From the NCBI RefSeq assembly GCF_002855515.1, contig NZ_PKRP01000003.1, positions 496,001-560,000 of the forward strand: DNA of 64,000 bases, given 5' to 3'. Below, piece by piece: positions 53,081 through 61,024 of the stretch. The stretch is from Rhizobium sp. TH135 (GTDB taxonomy: Bacteria > Pseudomonadota > Alphaproteobacteria > Rhizobiales > Rhizobiaceae). The notes below the pieces were generated by a model. The model did not search any database. It saw nothing but the letters and a program-made list of their open reading frames with translations, and was not told the DNA's origin. Within the stretch, counting starts at the first letter, position 1. Each line of letters begins with the position of its first letter. Both the position numbers and the translations under genes were made by a program.

Positions 53081-54049
53081 ATGAAACCCCCTTACACGAC
53101 TTCTGCGGTTGTCGGAACACAACGATACAAAGCAGTGGCGGAATTAGCTCTCCGTATACTGGGGCGACCAGCAACTGCGGGTGAAATTGTTGATTGCATC
53201 CTGCAGCATAAAGAACTGAGCCAGCAGATAGCGGGCCGAACCCCCCATAAAACAATCCAAGCGCGTCTCTCCACGGACATTCGCAAAAACGGATCCCAAT
53301 CAAGGTTTTACCGCTACGCGCCAGCGACTTTCGGATTAAGGGAACTGGCGGAAGGGGGAGCATATGATCGTAGCTACCGAAGAATATATATAGGCCGGGA
53401 CCGCAGAAGAGAAGTCGACCAAACTCCAGTCATGTGCGCCCTCAAGGAGGATATGAACCTTCGGCTCCATAATAAAATTATGCCATCAGATGTTGTTCCA
53501 ATGAGATACTGGCGCAGCCTCAGGAGAGATTTTTTCCCAAAAGGTAAAGTTGACCGGACAAAGTATTTAGAAATTCAACTTTTCATTGTAATTAGACATA
53601 AAAATTCGGTTATTTGCTATATGCCGACTGAGTTTGATGAAAAATACAAGGAAACTGCGAATTTTTACTCTGTTGGAATTTCTGGATCAATCAAAGAAGA
53701 TGACATCGATCTATTCGATCAGTCCGGTGTCGGATTTGAAAACGCAAATGTAAGAGAGATTTCGAACTTCTTCTACTTTCTGCCAAACGAATTGGGAAAA
53801 AGTATCGAGAAAATTTCATACTTGGGAGTGGTGTCGGATCAAATATCTCCAGAAAGACACGCGCAAATTGGCATAGTATCTCAGGTGTCAATTAAGGACG
53901 AATTCGCATTGTCGAATTCAATTTTAGGTATTACCAATTTGGAGTGGAGAGGATTACAACGCATTCCAAATTCGTTTGATCATATGGACGCCTGGTCCAA
54001 ATATACATTCCGATTGCTACATGAACAATTACTCTCAGAAGACGTTTAG
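53081..54049 (+). CDS. HARE-HTH plus Nudix-like protein of a candidate defence module
   Basis: 322 aa. The N-terminus (about 15-95) fits the HARE-HTH domain: AVAELALRILGRPATAGEIV, GRTPHKTIQARLSTDIRKNG, SRFYRYAPATFGLRE. From about 130 on, LQ/QLFIVIRHKNSVICYMP, YSVGISGSIKEDD, NANVREISNF, YLGVVSD and AQIGIVSQV follow the order of a Nudix fold, but the Nudix box is degenerate, suggesting a ligand sensor rather than a hydrolase. The start is ATG 53081 (GTG 53069 is in frame). It is AT-rich compared with uvrB. Its 3' end overlaps the nucleosidase-type gene. Confidence 0.65.
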   Translation: MKPPYTTSAVVGTQRYKAVAELALRILGRPATAGEIVDCILQHKELSQQIAGRTPHKTIQARLSTDIRKNGSQSRFYRYAPATFGLRELAEGGAYDRSYRRIYIGRDRRREVDQTPVMCALKEDMNLRLHNKIMPSDVVPMRYWRSLRRDFFPKGKVDRTKYLEIQLFIVIRHKNSVICYMPTEFDEKYKETANFYSVGISGSIKEDDIDLFDQSGVGFENANVREISNFFYFLPNELGKSIEKISYLGVVSDQISPERHAQIGIVSQVSIKDEFALSNSILGITNLEWRGLQRIPNSFDHMDAWSKYTFRLLHEQLLSEDV

Positions 54050-55805
54050 ATCCGTATTCCTCAGTTTCCTGAATCGGGAATTGCTGAGTATGAGGAATTT
54101 GAAATGGACCGAGTCGGAGCTTTCGAAGTTCATCAAAGTCTGCTGCATGATGACTGCGGGAAATACGTACGCATCCTTCGCGCAAACGCAGGAGCTGCTC
54201 TCCAAAGACCGTGGAAATATTGATCTAATCAAATACCTTTGCAGATCAGGTAAGCTAAAACTAATTAATTCCGAGAATGACTTTGAAAGCTTTCTGGACA
54301 ACAGAAAGGATATGTATGGAAATAGGAGGGATCACTACAAATGCTACTTCGCGAGGTATCAGCCACTGAGGGAGGCGTTTAGCAAATCTCCGAAGCTTGA
54401 CACGACCAGATATATTAAGGCGCAGCTGACGCACCTTGTCTCTGCATCTGCAATTCCTAACTGGATTACCTATGATGAAATCAGCAGAGTTAAAGCACAA
54501 CGAAATTTTATTCAAAATGAGCTGCAGGAAGAAAATTTCGCGGCAACCTATTCTCTCTATATTATTTCTAAAATAGAACCAAAGCCTCAAGAAGTTAGGC
54601 TTCTGGGAGATATTTCATCAAAGTTATTCAAGATGCACTATGCGGACGCGCATGACATGGTCAGCCCAACGGGCCTATTCAATGACCCAGTTCTAGAAGA
54701 CGTTGACCAGTTCCCTTTCTTTGATATTGCCCTAAATTTTAGCATCCTAAGCGCTTTGGGCTTGGATCGCCTTATAGTCAGTGAAGAGTACGCATCAACC
54801 TTACTCTCGTTTATTCTACACAATGACTTTCACAAATTTATAGAAGCAAAGAACAGGTTCCTGGGCATCGTTCAACGCACAGTTTCGCGCAATGATGGGC
54901 AAACGAGAGATCGAAGCATCTACATCCCATATCTACGACGGTTAGAAATTCACGTCAGATCGCTTGGTCAAAATTTCGATCCGATAGCCTATTGTGAGGT
55001 AATCGCTTCAACTACTCGAGATCTTATTGACGCAGATATGCTCTTCGCAAAGGCGATGGATGATGAGGATAAGTTAAAAATGGCTAGAAATAATATTGTC
55101 CTCTTCTCCGCTACGGAAATAGAAGATGAAATTATAAAATCACTGCTTTTGATTAACAATTTTCAACACATAGGAAAAAACCGCGCGGGTGAATATTTTT
55201 ACAATACGTACAGCCTGTACGATACGATCCATATTCACTATATACGCACCTCAATGGGAAGCGGAAATGTAGGCGGAAGCCAGCGCGTATCTCACGAGTT
55301 ATTCAATACTATTCGGCCGGACTATGCTATTTCAACCGGCATATGCTTTGGTGCAGATCAGAAAAAACAGACACTTGGTGACGTGATCGTTGCTGACGGG
55401 GTAAGAATGTATGAGTCTGCTGCTGCTAGGGAGGGCAAATTTCATTTCCGCGGACCAAGCGTCACACTTCACCCGCAGGTACCGTCTTACGCTTTAAACT
55501 CGGCGGGAGATTCCTGGAAGTTTAAGATTCACGTCGGAGCTATGCTAACTGGAGAGAAGCTTGTCGACGACAAGGACTTCAAGGCACTAATAATGTCTAT
55601 GGACCCTAAAGCGGCTGGAGGAGAGATGGAAGCCGCTGGGATTCAGACTTCAGCGAGCGTCAAAGGGATACCTTTTGCTCTTATCAAAGGTATTTGCGAC
55701 TGGGGCGAGGAAAAGACCAAGAATTTCCAAGAGGTCGCTGCGCAGAACGCAGTTGAGTATACGCTGGCACTAATCAAAGAGATATGGGGATCCAAAAAAC
55801 ACTAG
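54021..55805 (+). CDS. Protein with C-terminal purine nucleosidase/phosphorylase-like domain, candidate effector
   Basis: 594 aa. Residues about 355-594 form a PNP_UDP-type domain: IVLFSATEIEDEII matches the first strand of MTA/SAH nucleosidases, GGEMEAAGIQTSAS the purine/ribose site and LIKGICDWGEEK the catalytic Asp. The N-terminal about 350 residues, partly helical, are not recognised. Related domains cleave nucleotides in bacterial conflict systems. The start is uncertain: ATG 54021 overlaps the upstream gene by 29 bp; TTG 53976 and ATG 54090 are alternatives. AT-rich codon use suggests horizontal origin. The partner may sense infection and license this effector (inference). Confidence 0.7.
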   Translation: MNNYSQKTFRSVFLSFLNRELLSMRNLKWTESELSKFIKVCCMMTAGNTYASFAQTQELLSKDRGNIDLIKYLCRSGKLKLINSENDFESFLDNRKDMYGNRRDHYKCYFARYQPLREAFSKSPKLDTTRYIKAQLTHLVSASAIPNWITYDEISRVKAQRNFIQNELQEENFAATYSLYIISKIEPKPQEVRLLGDISSKLFKMHYADAHDMVSPTGLFNDPVLEDVDQFPFFDIALNFSILSALGLDRLIVSEEYASTLLSFILHNDFHKFIEAKNRFLGIVQRTVSRNDGQTRDRSIYIPYLRRLEIHVRSLGQNFDPIAYCEVIASTTRDLIDADMLFAKAMDDEDKLKMARNNIVLFSATEIEDEIIKSLLLINNFQHIGKNRAGEYFYNTYSLYDTIHIHYIRTSMGSGNVGGSQRVSHELFNTIRPDYAISTGICFGADQKKQTLGDVIVADGVRMYESAAAREGKFHFRGPSVTLHPQVPSYALNSAGDSWKFKIHVGAMLTGEKLVDDKDFKALIMSMDPKAAGGEMEAAGIQTSASVKGIPFALIKGICDWGEEKTKNFQEVAAQNAVEYTLALIKEIWGSKKH

Positions 55806-55878
55806 TGCCCCTGGTTCCGTTCAAGGTTGCGTGGGTAGCGCACACCAAATCCCGCGACTTCCATCCCCCAAAAAGATC

Positions 55879-55908
55879 GTCATCCTCGGGCTTGACCCGA
55901 GGATCCAG
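55879..55908. repeat. Palindromic repeat, family C copy 1
   Basis: GTCATCCTCGGG-CTTGA-CCCGAGGATCC: a 10-bp stem ATCCTCGGG/CCCGAGGAT. Related copies are at 56459, 62729 and 62833. Confidence 0.75.
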
Positions 55909-56458
55909 ACACAAGCCTTCTGAGGCCGCGCGATCACGTCAAACCACTCCATATCCCGAAAAAAGGGGGATGACCTTGAGAAATCCCCCAACAAAATCAA
56001 ACCCCGACATGTTTTTTCATCCCCCACCATTTCCACCCTCGTAGACTCATCCCCGTCCCGCCCTCGGATACACCTGACGATGCGATGTCAGGCGAGGCGG
56101 GGCCGGCGCCGGGGTGGCGTGCTCTCGCAGGCACAAATCCCCGGCCCGCTGCAACGGTCTCCCTCCGGACGAAGGGGTGGAAGTGATGGCGGACGGTCGG
56201 ATGCCCGACGCCTGAAACCCCTGATCGGAAGGACGTGCCTCAGAGGCACACAGACAAGGCGCCAGCGCTGTCGCGAACATCCAGACAGCGGGGCGAAACA
56301 AACGGCGGGGATGAGCGCCGGGCCGCCAATGGCCATGGCATCATCCCCCGGGCGAGGGTCCCGGTCGGATTGGTGCACCATCCGGCGGGAACCTCCCGGG
56401 CCACCGGCCAGGCTGAAGCGTCATCTCACGGTGACGTCGCAGCCGGACCCTACGCCCG

Positions 56459-56484
56459 GTCATCCTCGGGCCTGACCCGAGGAC
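56459..56484. repeat. Palindromic repeat, family C copy 2
   Basis: GTCATCCTCGGG-CCTGA-CCCGAGGAC, same stem as copy 1 with small changes. Confidence 0.7.
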
Positions 56485-56653
56485 CGTCGCCGCCTTGCCA
56501 GAGAGACGCATGCAGCGGGAATAGACGCCGAACGAGGCGCCGGAAGGAGCCACATAAAACTACTTAGACAGGTTGCTTCTGGCGCCTCGTCCGAGACAAA
56601 TTTCAGCCCACCCGGAGGGAGCAATCCCGACCGGCGGCGAAGCATGCGGCGGC

Positions 56654-56853
56654 CTATCTCCCCCCTTGCGGGGGAGAAAGCGAAATCGAGGAATTGGCCC
56701 GGTCAGGGCCAAACCTCAGATTTCGCAAGAGGGGGGCTCGGTAAGCTGAGCGCCAACGGAACGCTGCCCCTCTCTTGGAAAATCAGAAGTTTAGGCGGCT
56801 TACGCTCGCCTAAGCCTTCGATTTTCCGTTCTCCCCCGCAAGGGGGGAGATAG
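56654..56853. mobile_element. MITE-like element with 25-bp terminal inverted repeats
   Basis: A 25-bp block starting CTATCTCCCCCC at 56654-56678 has its exact reverse complement at 56829-56853. Beyond it, the inner 15-20 bp also match imperfectly. The 150-bp centre codes for nothing obvious. The inner part has its own stems (GGCCCGGTCAGGGCC region; TAGGCGGCTTACGCTCGCCTA). Size and structure fit a non-autonomous element; no transposase is present. Confidence 0.6.
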
Positions 56854-56912
56854 CCCCTTCGAATTTCCCTATTTCGCCAATTCCCGAAACACCTCACCAC
56901 CAGGAGGCCGAC

Positions 56913-57419
56913 ATGCCAGAACCGACAACCGCCGACGACCCCAGGCCCGAACCGCTGGACCTGCGCCTGCTGCGCGACGTGCTCGACGAACACGCAGTCC
57001 CCCTCACCTGCCGGCGGCGCCAATGCCGGCGCAACCGGCACTGCTCCGGCGAACCGCAGCGCGCCGATCGGCCGCTGGCCTCGGGCGCAGGCCTGCCGCC
57101 CTGCGCGGCAAAGGCCAAACCCGCGGCGCACCCGTTGCTTCAGACCATGCTTGGCGAGGTAGAGCCGCATGTCGGTCCCACCACCGAGCCCCGCCAATGG
57201 CCCGAAGACACCAAGACTGCCGCCCAGCTTCGCCTGGCACTGGCCATGCTCCACCGCATCCACACCCGCCCCGGCCTGCATCCGCAAAGCGAACGGACAG
57301 CGCTTGCCGACTGGCAGGCCACCGACCCCGACCCGCACACGACAGCCCTCTACCGCCTCGCCTGGCACCACAGCAAACCGGAAAAGCCCAAAGCCGCCAC
57401 TCCGGGCACCGCCGCATGA
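56913..57419 (+). CDS. Cysteine/arginine-motif hypothetical protein
   Basis: 168 aa. Good AGGAGG ribosome site before [15 protein letters not shown] followed by a later Cys ([10 protein letters not shown]) resembles a short conserved Cys motif found in rhizobial hypothetical proteins and might bind a metal. The rest is Pro/Ala/Arg-rich and helical ([12 protein letters not shown]). Family not firmly recognised; it sits between repeats, so a spurious frame cannot be excluded. Confidence 0.5.
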   Translation: MPEPTTADDPRPEPLDLRLLRDVLDEHAVPLTCRRRQCRRNRHCSGEPQRADRPLASGAGLPPCAAKAKPAAHPLLQTMLGEVEPHVGPTTEPRQWPEDTKTAAQLRLALAMLHRIHTRPGLHPQSERTALADWQATDPDPHTTALYRLAWHHSKPEKPKAATPGTAA

Positions 57420-57427
57420 GGGCGCAC

Positions 57428-57570
57428 ACCCACCTCACCCTTGAGGGGGGAGGTCGCCGCAAAGCGGCGGGTGGGGGTGACACCGCGCCGGGCGACAACG
57501 GATATCCGGACATGTGGTCACCCCACCCCGGACCTGCGGTCCGACCCTCCCCCTCAAGGGGAGGGTGGCA
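57428..57570. repeat. RIME2-like inverted pair
   Basis: Left unit begins ACCCACCTCACCCTTGAGGG and ends GGGTGGGGGTGAC; the right unit (57516-57570) is its inverted, diverged copy ending CCCTCAAGGGGAGGGTGG. Each unit contains hairpins, such as GCCGC-AAA-GCGGC (57456-57468). Confidence 0.65.
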
Positions 57571-57583
57571 ACCCGCAGCTTAT

Positions 57584-57633
57584 CCCCTCATGCTGAGGTG
57601 GGCGCGATTGCGCCCCTCGAAGCACGAGGCCCC
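57584..57633. repeat. Palindromic intergenic repeat, family B copy 2
   Basis: CCCCTCATGCTGAGGTGGGC, then CGATTGCG and CCCCTCGAAGCACGAGG, parallel to the copy at 39025. Confidence 0.65.
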
Positions 57634-57719
57634 GGCCTCCAGCCTCCCCACCTGCGGGAAAGATGTCGGCGCAGCCGACAAAGGGAGGTATGCCGCAGGC
57701 AAGGGCAACCGCAAACAGT

Positions 57720-57766
57720 GCCGGGAGGTTAAGCCCTCCCCCTTGTGGGGAGGGTTTGGGAGGGGA
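57720..57766. repeat. Palindromic intergenic repeat, family A copy 2
   Basis: GCCGGGAGGTTAAGCCCTCC followed by CCCTTGTGGGGAGGGTTTGG, near-identical to the copy at 38926. Confidence 0.7.
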
Positions 57767-57778
57767 AAAACGGAGCCC

Positions 57779-58411
57779 CTACTCCGCCGCCTTCGGCAGA
57801 TCCTCGGCCTCGACCTCAACAGGCAGCGGCTCCATCTCGTAGGAATAGCCCTCGAGCATGGAATAGGCCCGCTCGATCGCGCCGATCTGCACCTCCGAGG
57901 CCTTGATCGCATCGGTAATCGATTGCGCCCGGGCCCGGAGCATCGAGCCGAGCACGTCGGTCTCCGGCCGGCGGCCGAGCCGGTCGAGATGCTTGCGCAC
58001 CCGCGCCCGGTGGCGCTCCAGCTCGAGAATATGGAAGCGGCATTTGAGGATGTCGTCGGTGAGCTTGCGGCGCAGGCCAGCGACGGGATCGAACGAGCCC
58101 GGCTCGCGCTCGTCGAGGATCATGTCGTTGATCAGCGTCTCCAGCACCATCAACCCCTTGAGGTCGGTGGGCTCGGCGAGCTGCGGATCATAGCCGGTAT
58201 CGTCGAAGACGCGGCGGCGCACGGGATCCTTCAGCAGGTCGTAGCAGGCGGAGATCTTGGCGAAGGCCTCAGCGTCGCCGCCGGCATCCGGATGGGCGGT
58301 CTTCGCCACCTTGCGATAGGCGGCCTTGATGGCGGCCTCGTCGGCATCGCGGGCCACGCCCAGGAGCTCGTAAGGGTCGATCACTGCGGCACCCGTCTTC
58401 GCCATACTCAT
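57779..58411 (-). CDS. DnaJ-domain protein
   Basis: 210 aa. The N-terminal J domain (about 12-70) has the diagnostic HPD (H40-P-D) in [17 protein letters not shown] and would stimulate an Hsp70. There is no Gly/Phe region or zinc-finger domain; the rest is helical (about 90-190; LECHR-like [17 protein letters not shown]), so it is a specialised J protein. ATG 58411 and ATG 58405 both follow GGGAGTGG closely. Confidence 0.88.
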   Translation of the reverse strand: MSMAKTGAAVIDPYELLGVARDADEAAIKAAYRKVAKTAHPDAGGDAEAFAKISACYDLLKDPVRRRVFDDTGYDPQLAEPTDLKGLMVLETLINDMILDEREPGSFDPVAGLRRKLTDDILKCRFHILELERHRARVRKHLDRLGRRPETDVLGSMLRARAQSITDAIKASEVQIGAIERAYSMLEGYSYEMEPLPVEVEAEDLPKAAE

Positions 58412-58858
58412 CCACTCCCGCGCCCAGCCACCCCTCCCCTAAACCCGGATGGCGGCTGCTTCAAGACGGAACACCGCTCTGTCCCCGACCGAAAAATCGG
58501 TAACGGGCAGGGTCGAGGGGGTGGCAGGAGGGCGGCTGGGGTCGACCGCCACCCCTCAAAACTCAAGGATTTCAGCCCGTTGCCACGCTGCTGCACCGCA
58601 CAGTGTGACTTTTCATACTTGCCAAGGTCCGAAAATGCCCCTACCTCTTTCTCCGTTCGGGCACCAAAGATCCCGGAGACTGGACTGACTTGTATGGACC
58701 GCATCTGCGGTCATGGGGGCCTTCTCCCGCCGGTAGACGTTCTTTCCCCGTTATCGCGACCACTCGACGGTTCCGTTTCGGCGGAACTTCAACCAGCCGC
58801 TTCCGGTCCGCCGGCCGTGGCGCAGACGACAAGAAATTCGGGAACAAGGAACTCTCCC
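58412..58858 (+). other. Long spacer and leader of the cold-shock gene
   Basis: 447 bp without a gene. It holds an inverted repeat (58515-58525 with 58548-58557, arms GAGGGGGTGGC and GCCACCCCTC), a candidate promoter (58619-58647) and then a leader of about 200 nt. Long structured leaders are normal for cold-shock mRNAs. Confidence 0.5.
58619..58647 (+). promoter_or_regulatory. Candidate promoter of the cold-shock gene
   Basis: TTGCCA (58619-58624), a 17-bp spacer and TACCTC (58642-58647). It would give a leader of about 200 nt. The -10 match is poor. Confidence 0.35.
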
Positions 58859-59071
58859 ATGGCCACCAAGGGCACCGTTAAATTCTTCAACCAGGACAAG
58901 GGCTTCGGCTTCATCACCCCGGAAGGCGGCGCGAAGGACGTATTCGTCCACATCTCCGCGCTCCAGGCCTCGGGTCTCCAGACCCTGCAGGACGGCCAGC
59001 AGGTCACCTTCGACACCGAGCCGGACCGCATGGGCAAGGGCCCCAAGGCCGTCAACATCCAGGCTGCCTGA
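58859..59071 (+). CDS. cspA: Cold-shock protein, CspA family
   Basis: 70 aa. Single cold-shock domain with RNP1 [10 protein letters not shown] and RNP2 VFVHISAL, an RNA chaperone that melts mRNA structure. ATG 58859 follows AAGGAA. A terminator lies 12 nt after the stop, so it is a monocistronic gene. The long leader may control it post-transcriptionally. Confidence 0.96.
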   Translation: MATKGTVKFFNQDKGFGFITPEGGAKDVFVHISALQASGLQTLQDGQQVTFDTEPDRMGKGPKAVNIQAA

Positions 59072-59082
59072 TTACAGATTTC

Positions 59083-59110
59083 AAATGGCGTCCCCCGGGA
59101 CGCCATTTTC
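59083..59110 (+). terminator. Terminator of the cold-shock gene
   Basis: 11-bp stem AAATGGCGTCC/GGACGCCATTT with loop CCCG, ending in TTTTC. Confidence 0.85.
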
Positions 59111-59150
59111 GATTTCAGGGCATAAAAGCGCCGGAAAACCGCGCTAGAAC

Positions 59151-60218
59151 CTATTCCGCAGCGGCAGAGCTGCTCGAAGCGCCCTGTGTCTTCGGCCCGC
59201 CTGATATGTCGACAGCCGCAAAGGCCTCGGCAATCAAGTCAGGTGAAACGCCGGGCTTGGTCGCCTCCGACGACAGGATCTGCCGATAGCGCCGCGCGCC
59301 GGCATAGCCCTGAAACAGCCCGACCATATGCCGCGTGACATGGTTGAGCCGCCCGCCGGACGCGATCACCCGCTCCGCATAGCCGATCATGCCATCGCGC
59401 ACTTGATCCCAGTCGACCGGCTTCGCCGCCGCGCCATAGATCCGATGATCGACCTCGGTAAGCAGCGTCGCATTGTGATAACTCGCCCGCCCGAGCATGA
59501 CACCATCCATGACAGCGAGATGCTCGACCGCCTGATCGAGATCGCTGATCCCGCCATTGATGCCGAGGAAAACGTCAGGGTTCTCCCGCTTCATCCGGTA
59601 GACCAGCTCGTAATCCAGCGGCGGGATCTCCCGGTTCTCCTTCGGGCTGAGACCCTTCAGCCAGGCCTTTCGGGCATGGATCCAAACCGCATCCGCCCCC
59701 GCCCCGATCATCCGGGCGAGAAAATCGGGTAGCACCTCGGCCGGCTCCTGATCATCCACCCCGATTCGGCACTTGACGGTAACCGGCACCGTCGCCACCT
59801 TCTTCATCGCCGCAACGCAGGCCTCGACCACCTCGGGCGTCTGCATGAGACACGCCCCGAACGTCCCCGACTGCACCCGGTCCGACGGACAGCCGACATT
59901 GAGGTTGATCTCGTCATAGCCATAATCCGAAGCGATCCGGACCGCCTCGACCAGCTTTCCCGGATCCGAGCCACCAAGCTGCAGCGCCACCGGATGTTCT
60001 TCACCGTTGAACGAAAGCAGCTTCTCCCGCGGCCCATGGATGATCGCGTCGGCCACCACCATCTCGGTATAGAGCAGTGCTTGGCCCGAGAGCTGCCGAT
60101 GGAAGAAACGGCAATGCCGGTCGGTCCAGTCGATCATCGGGGCCACCGCAAACACCGCCCGCCCATAGGGCTTGGGACCGGGTATGTCGCGGGTGAGGAA
60201 ATCGGTTTCTGTCGTCAT
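59151..60218 (-). CDS. dusA: tRNA-dihydrouridine synthase A
   Basis: 355 aa. FMN TIM barrel reducing uridine in the D loop. VAPMIDWTDRHCRFF, LQLGGSDP, NLNVGCPSDRVQSG (catalytic Cys110), CRIGVDD, HARKAWLKGLSPKENR and GINGGI match DusA. ATG 60218 follows GGGCG; an in-frame ATG at 60257 is less likely. The C-terminal about 20 residues are Ser/Ala-rich. Confidence 0.95.
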   Translation of the reverse strand: MTTETDFLTRDIPGPKPYGRAVFAVAPMIDWTDRHCRFFHRQLSGQALLYTEMVVADAIIHGPREKLLSFNGEEHPVALQLGGSDPGKLVEAVRIASDYGYDEINLNVGCPSDRVQSGTFGACLMQTPEVVEACVAAMKKVATVPVTVKCRIGVDDQEPAEVLPDFLARMIGAGADAVWIHARKAWLKGLSPKENREIPPLDYELVYRMKRENPDVFLGINGGISDLDQAVEHLAVMDGVMLGRASYHNATLLTEVDHRIYGAAAKPVDWDQVRDGMIGYAERVIASGGRLNHVTRHMVGLFQGYAGARRYRQILSSEATKPGVSPDLIAEAFAAVDISGGPKTQGASSSSAAAE

Positions 60219-60273
60219 GGCCGCGCCCTTAGCATGTTTCCCCGCAAAAGACACCATGCCGACCGGCCCACGC

Positions 60274-60885
60274 TCAGCTGTCCAGCCCGATCACCTTTTC
60301 GAGCCGCTCCCAGGTATCGTCCATGGCATAGGCGGCGAGGAAGGGCAGATTGATATGGCCGTAGATCGGCGAGAGCTGCCATTCAGCTTCCTCCTCGTCG
60401 ATGCCGGCGACCTGCTGCAGGAAGATCACGGAAGCCAGCCCCGTGCGGTCGGCGCCCGACATGCAATGCACCAGGATCGGCTGTTCCGCGGTCTTGAGCA
60501 GGGTCAGCAATTGCTGCGCCTTTTCGGGCGTCAGATCCTTGCGCGCCGAGATGCCGAAATTCACATGCGTGGCGCCATGCGCCGCGGTGGCTGCGATCTC
60601 GTCGTCATACCAGACCTTGCCGACATTCTCGCCACGCAGGTTGATGACCGTCTTGATGCCGTAACGGTCGATCTCCTCGCCCAGCCGCGCACCGGAGAGC
60701 TGCGCCGAGCGGTAGAGCTGGCCGGGCAAGACTTCATGGAAATTGCCCGACAGGATCAGGATGCCGACATAGGCACCGAATAGCGCGGCAAGGGTGAGGC
60801 CCGACCGCCAGACAATCCTGCGCCATCCGCGCACAGGCCGCGCCCCGCGCTCCAGGTTCACATTGTTCTCCTCGACACTCGACAT
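60274..60885 (-). CDS. Membrane-anchored tyrosine/dual-specificity phosphatase
   Basis: 203 aa. One N-terminal helix (about 26-46; SGLTLAALFGAYVGILILSG), then a cysteine phosphatase domain with the P-loop HCMSGADRTG (Cys141, Arg147) and a GQLYRSAQLSG entry motif common to bacterial DSP-like phosphatases. It likely faces the periplasm or cytoplasmic membrane surface; substrate (protein or lipid phosphate) unknown. It is on the same strand as dusA, 55 bp upstream. Confidence 0.88.
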   Translation of the reverse strand: MSSVEENNVNLERGARPVRGWRRIVWRSGLTLAALFGAYVGILILSGNFHEVLPGQLYRSAQLSGARLGEEIDRYGIKTVINLRGENVGKVWYDDEIAATAAHGATHVNFGISARKDLTPEKAQQLLTLLKTAEQPILVHCMSGADRTGLASVIFLQQVAGIDEEEAEWQLSPIYGHINLPFLAAYAMDDTWERLEKVIGLDS

Positions 60886-61024
60886 TGCAAATTCCCCCGG
60901 TCCCGGCCCGAACGATCGGCCTGACCCTGCGGCTCATGGTCCCCGATTCAGCTGTTTCGATGGCAAGGCTCAGACCCGCGGGCGCAGAACCAAAAAAGTC
61001 CACGCAACCTGCCGAGCCTTGCCC

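Larger units (their letters stand above)
55806..56912. other. Repeat-rich 1.1-kb spacer
   Basis: No convincing gene. It contains family C repeats at 55879-55908 and 56459-56484 and a 200-bp MITE-like element at 56654-56853. Open frames here are arginine/proline-rich and change with the repeats. A minus-strand frame (56047-56301) with a weak signal-like start was considered and left out. Confidence 0.55.
57420..57778. other. Repeat-dense spacer before the DnaJ-like gene
   Basis: 359 bp made almost wholly of repeats: a RIME2-like inverted pair (57428-57570), a family B copy (57584-57633) and a family A copy (57720-57766). No gene is seen. Confidence 0.6.

Noticed and set aside
56047..56301. 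Possible small secreted protein on the minus strand
   Set aside because: The start region is weakly signal-like, but there is no clear ribosome site and the composition matches the surrounding non-coding DNA.
57023..59071. Plus-strand open frame reading through repeats and the DnaJ-like gene into cspA
   Set aside because: Only the last 70 codons, the cold-shock protein, are supported. The rest is repeat sequence or antisense to the J protein.
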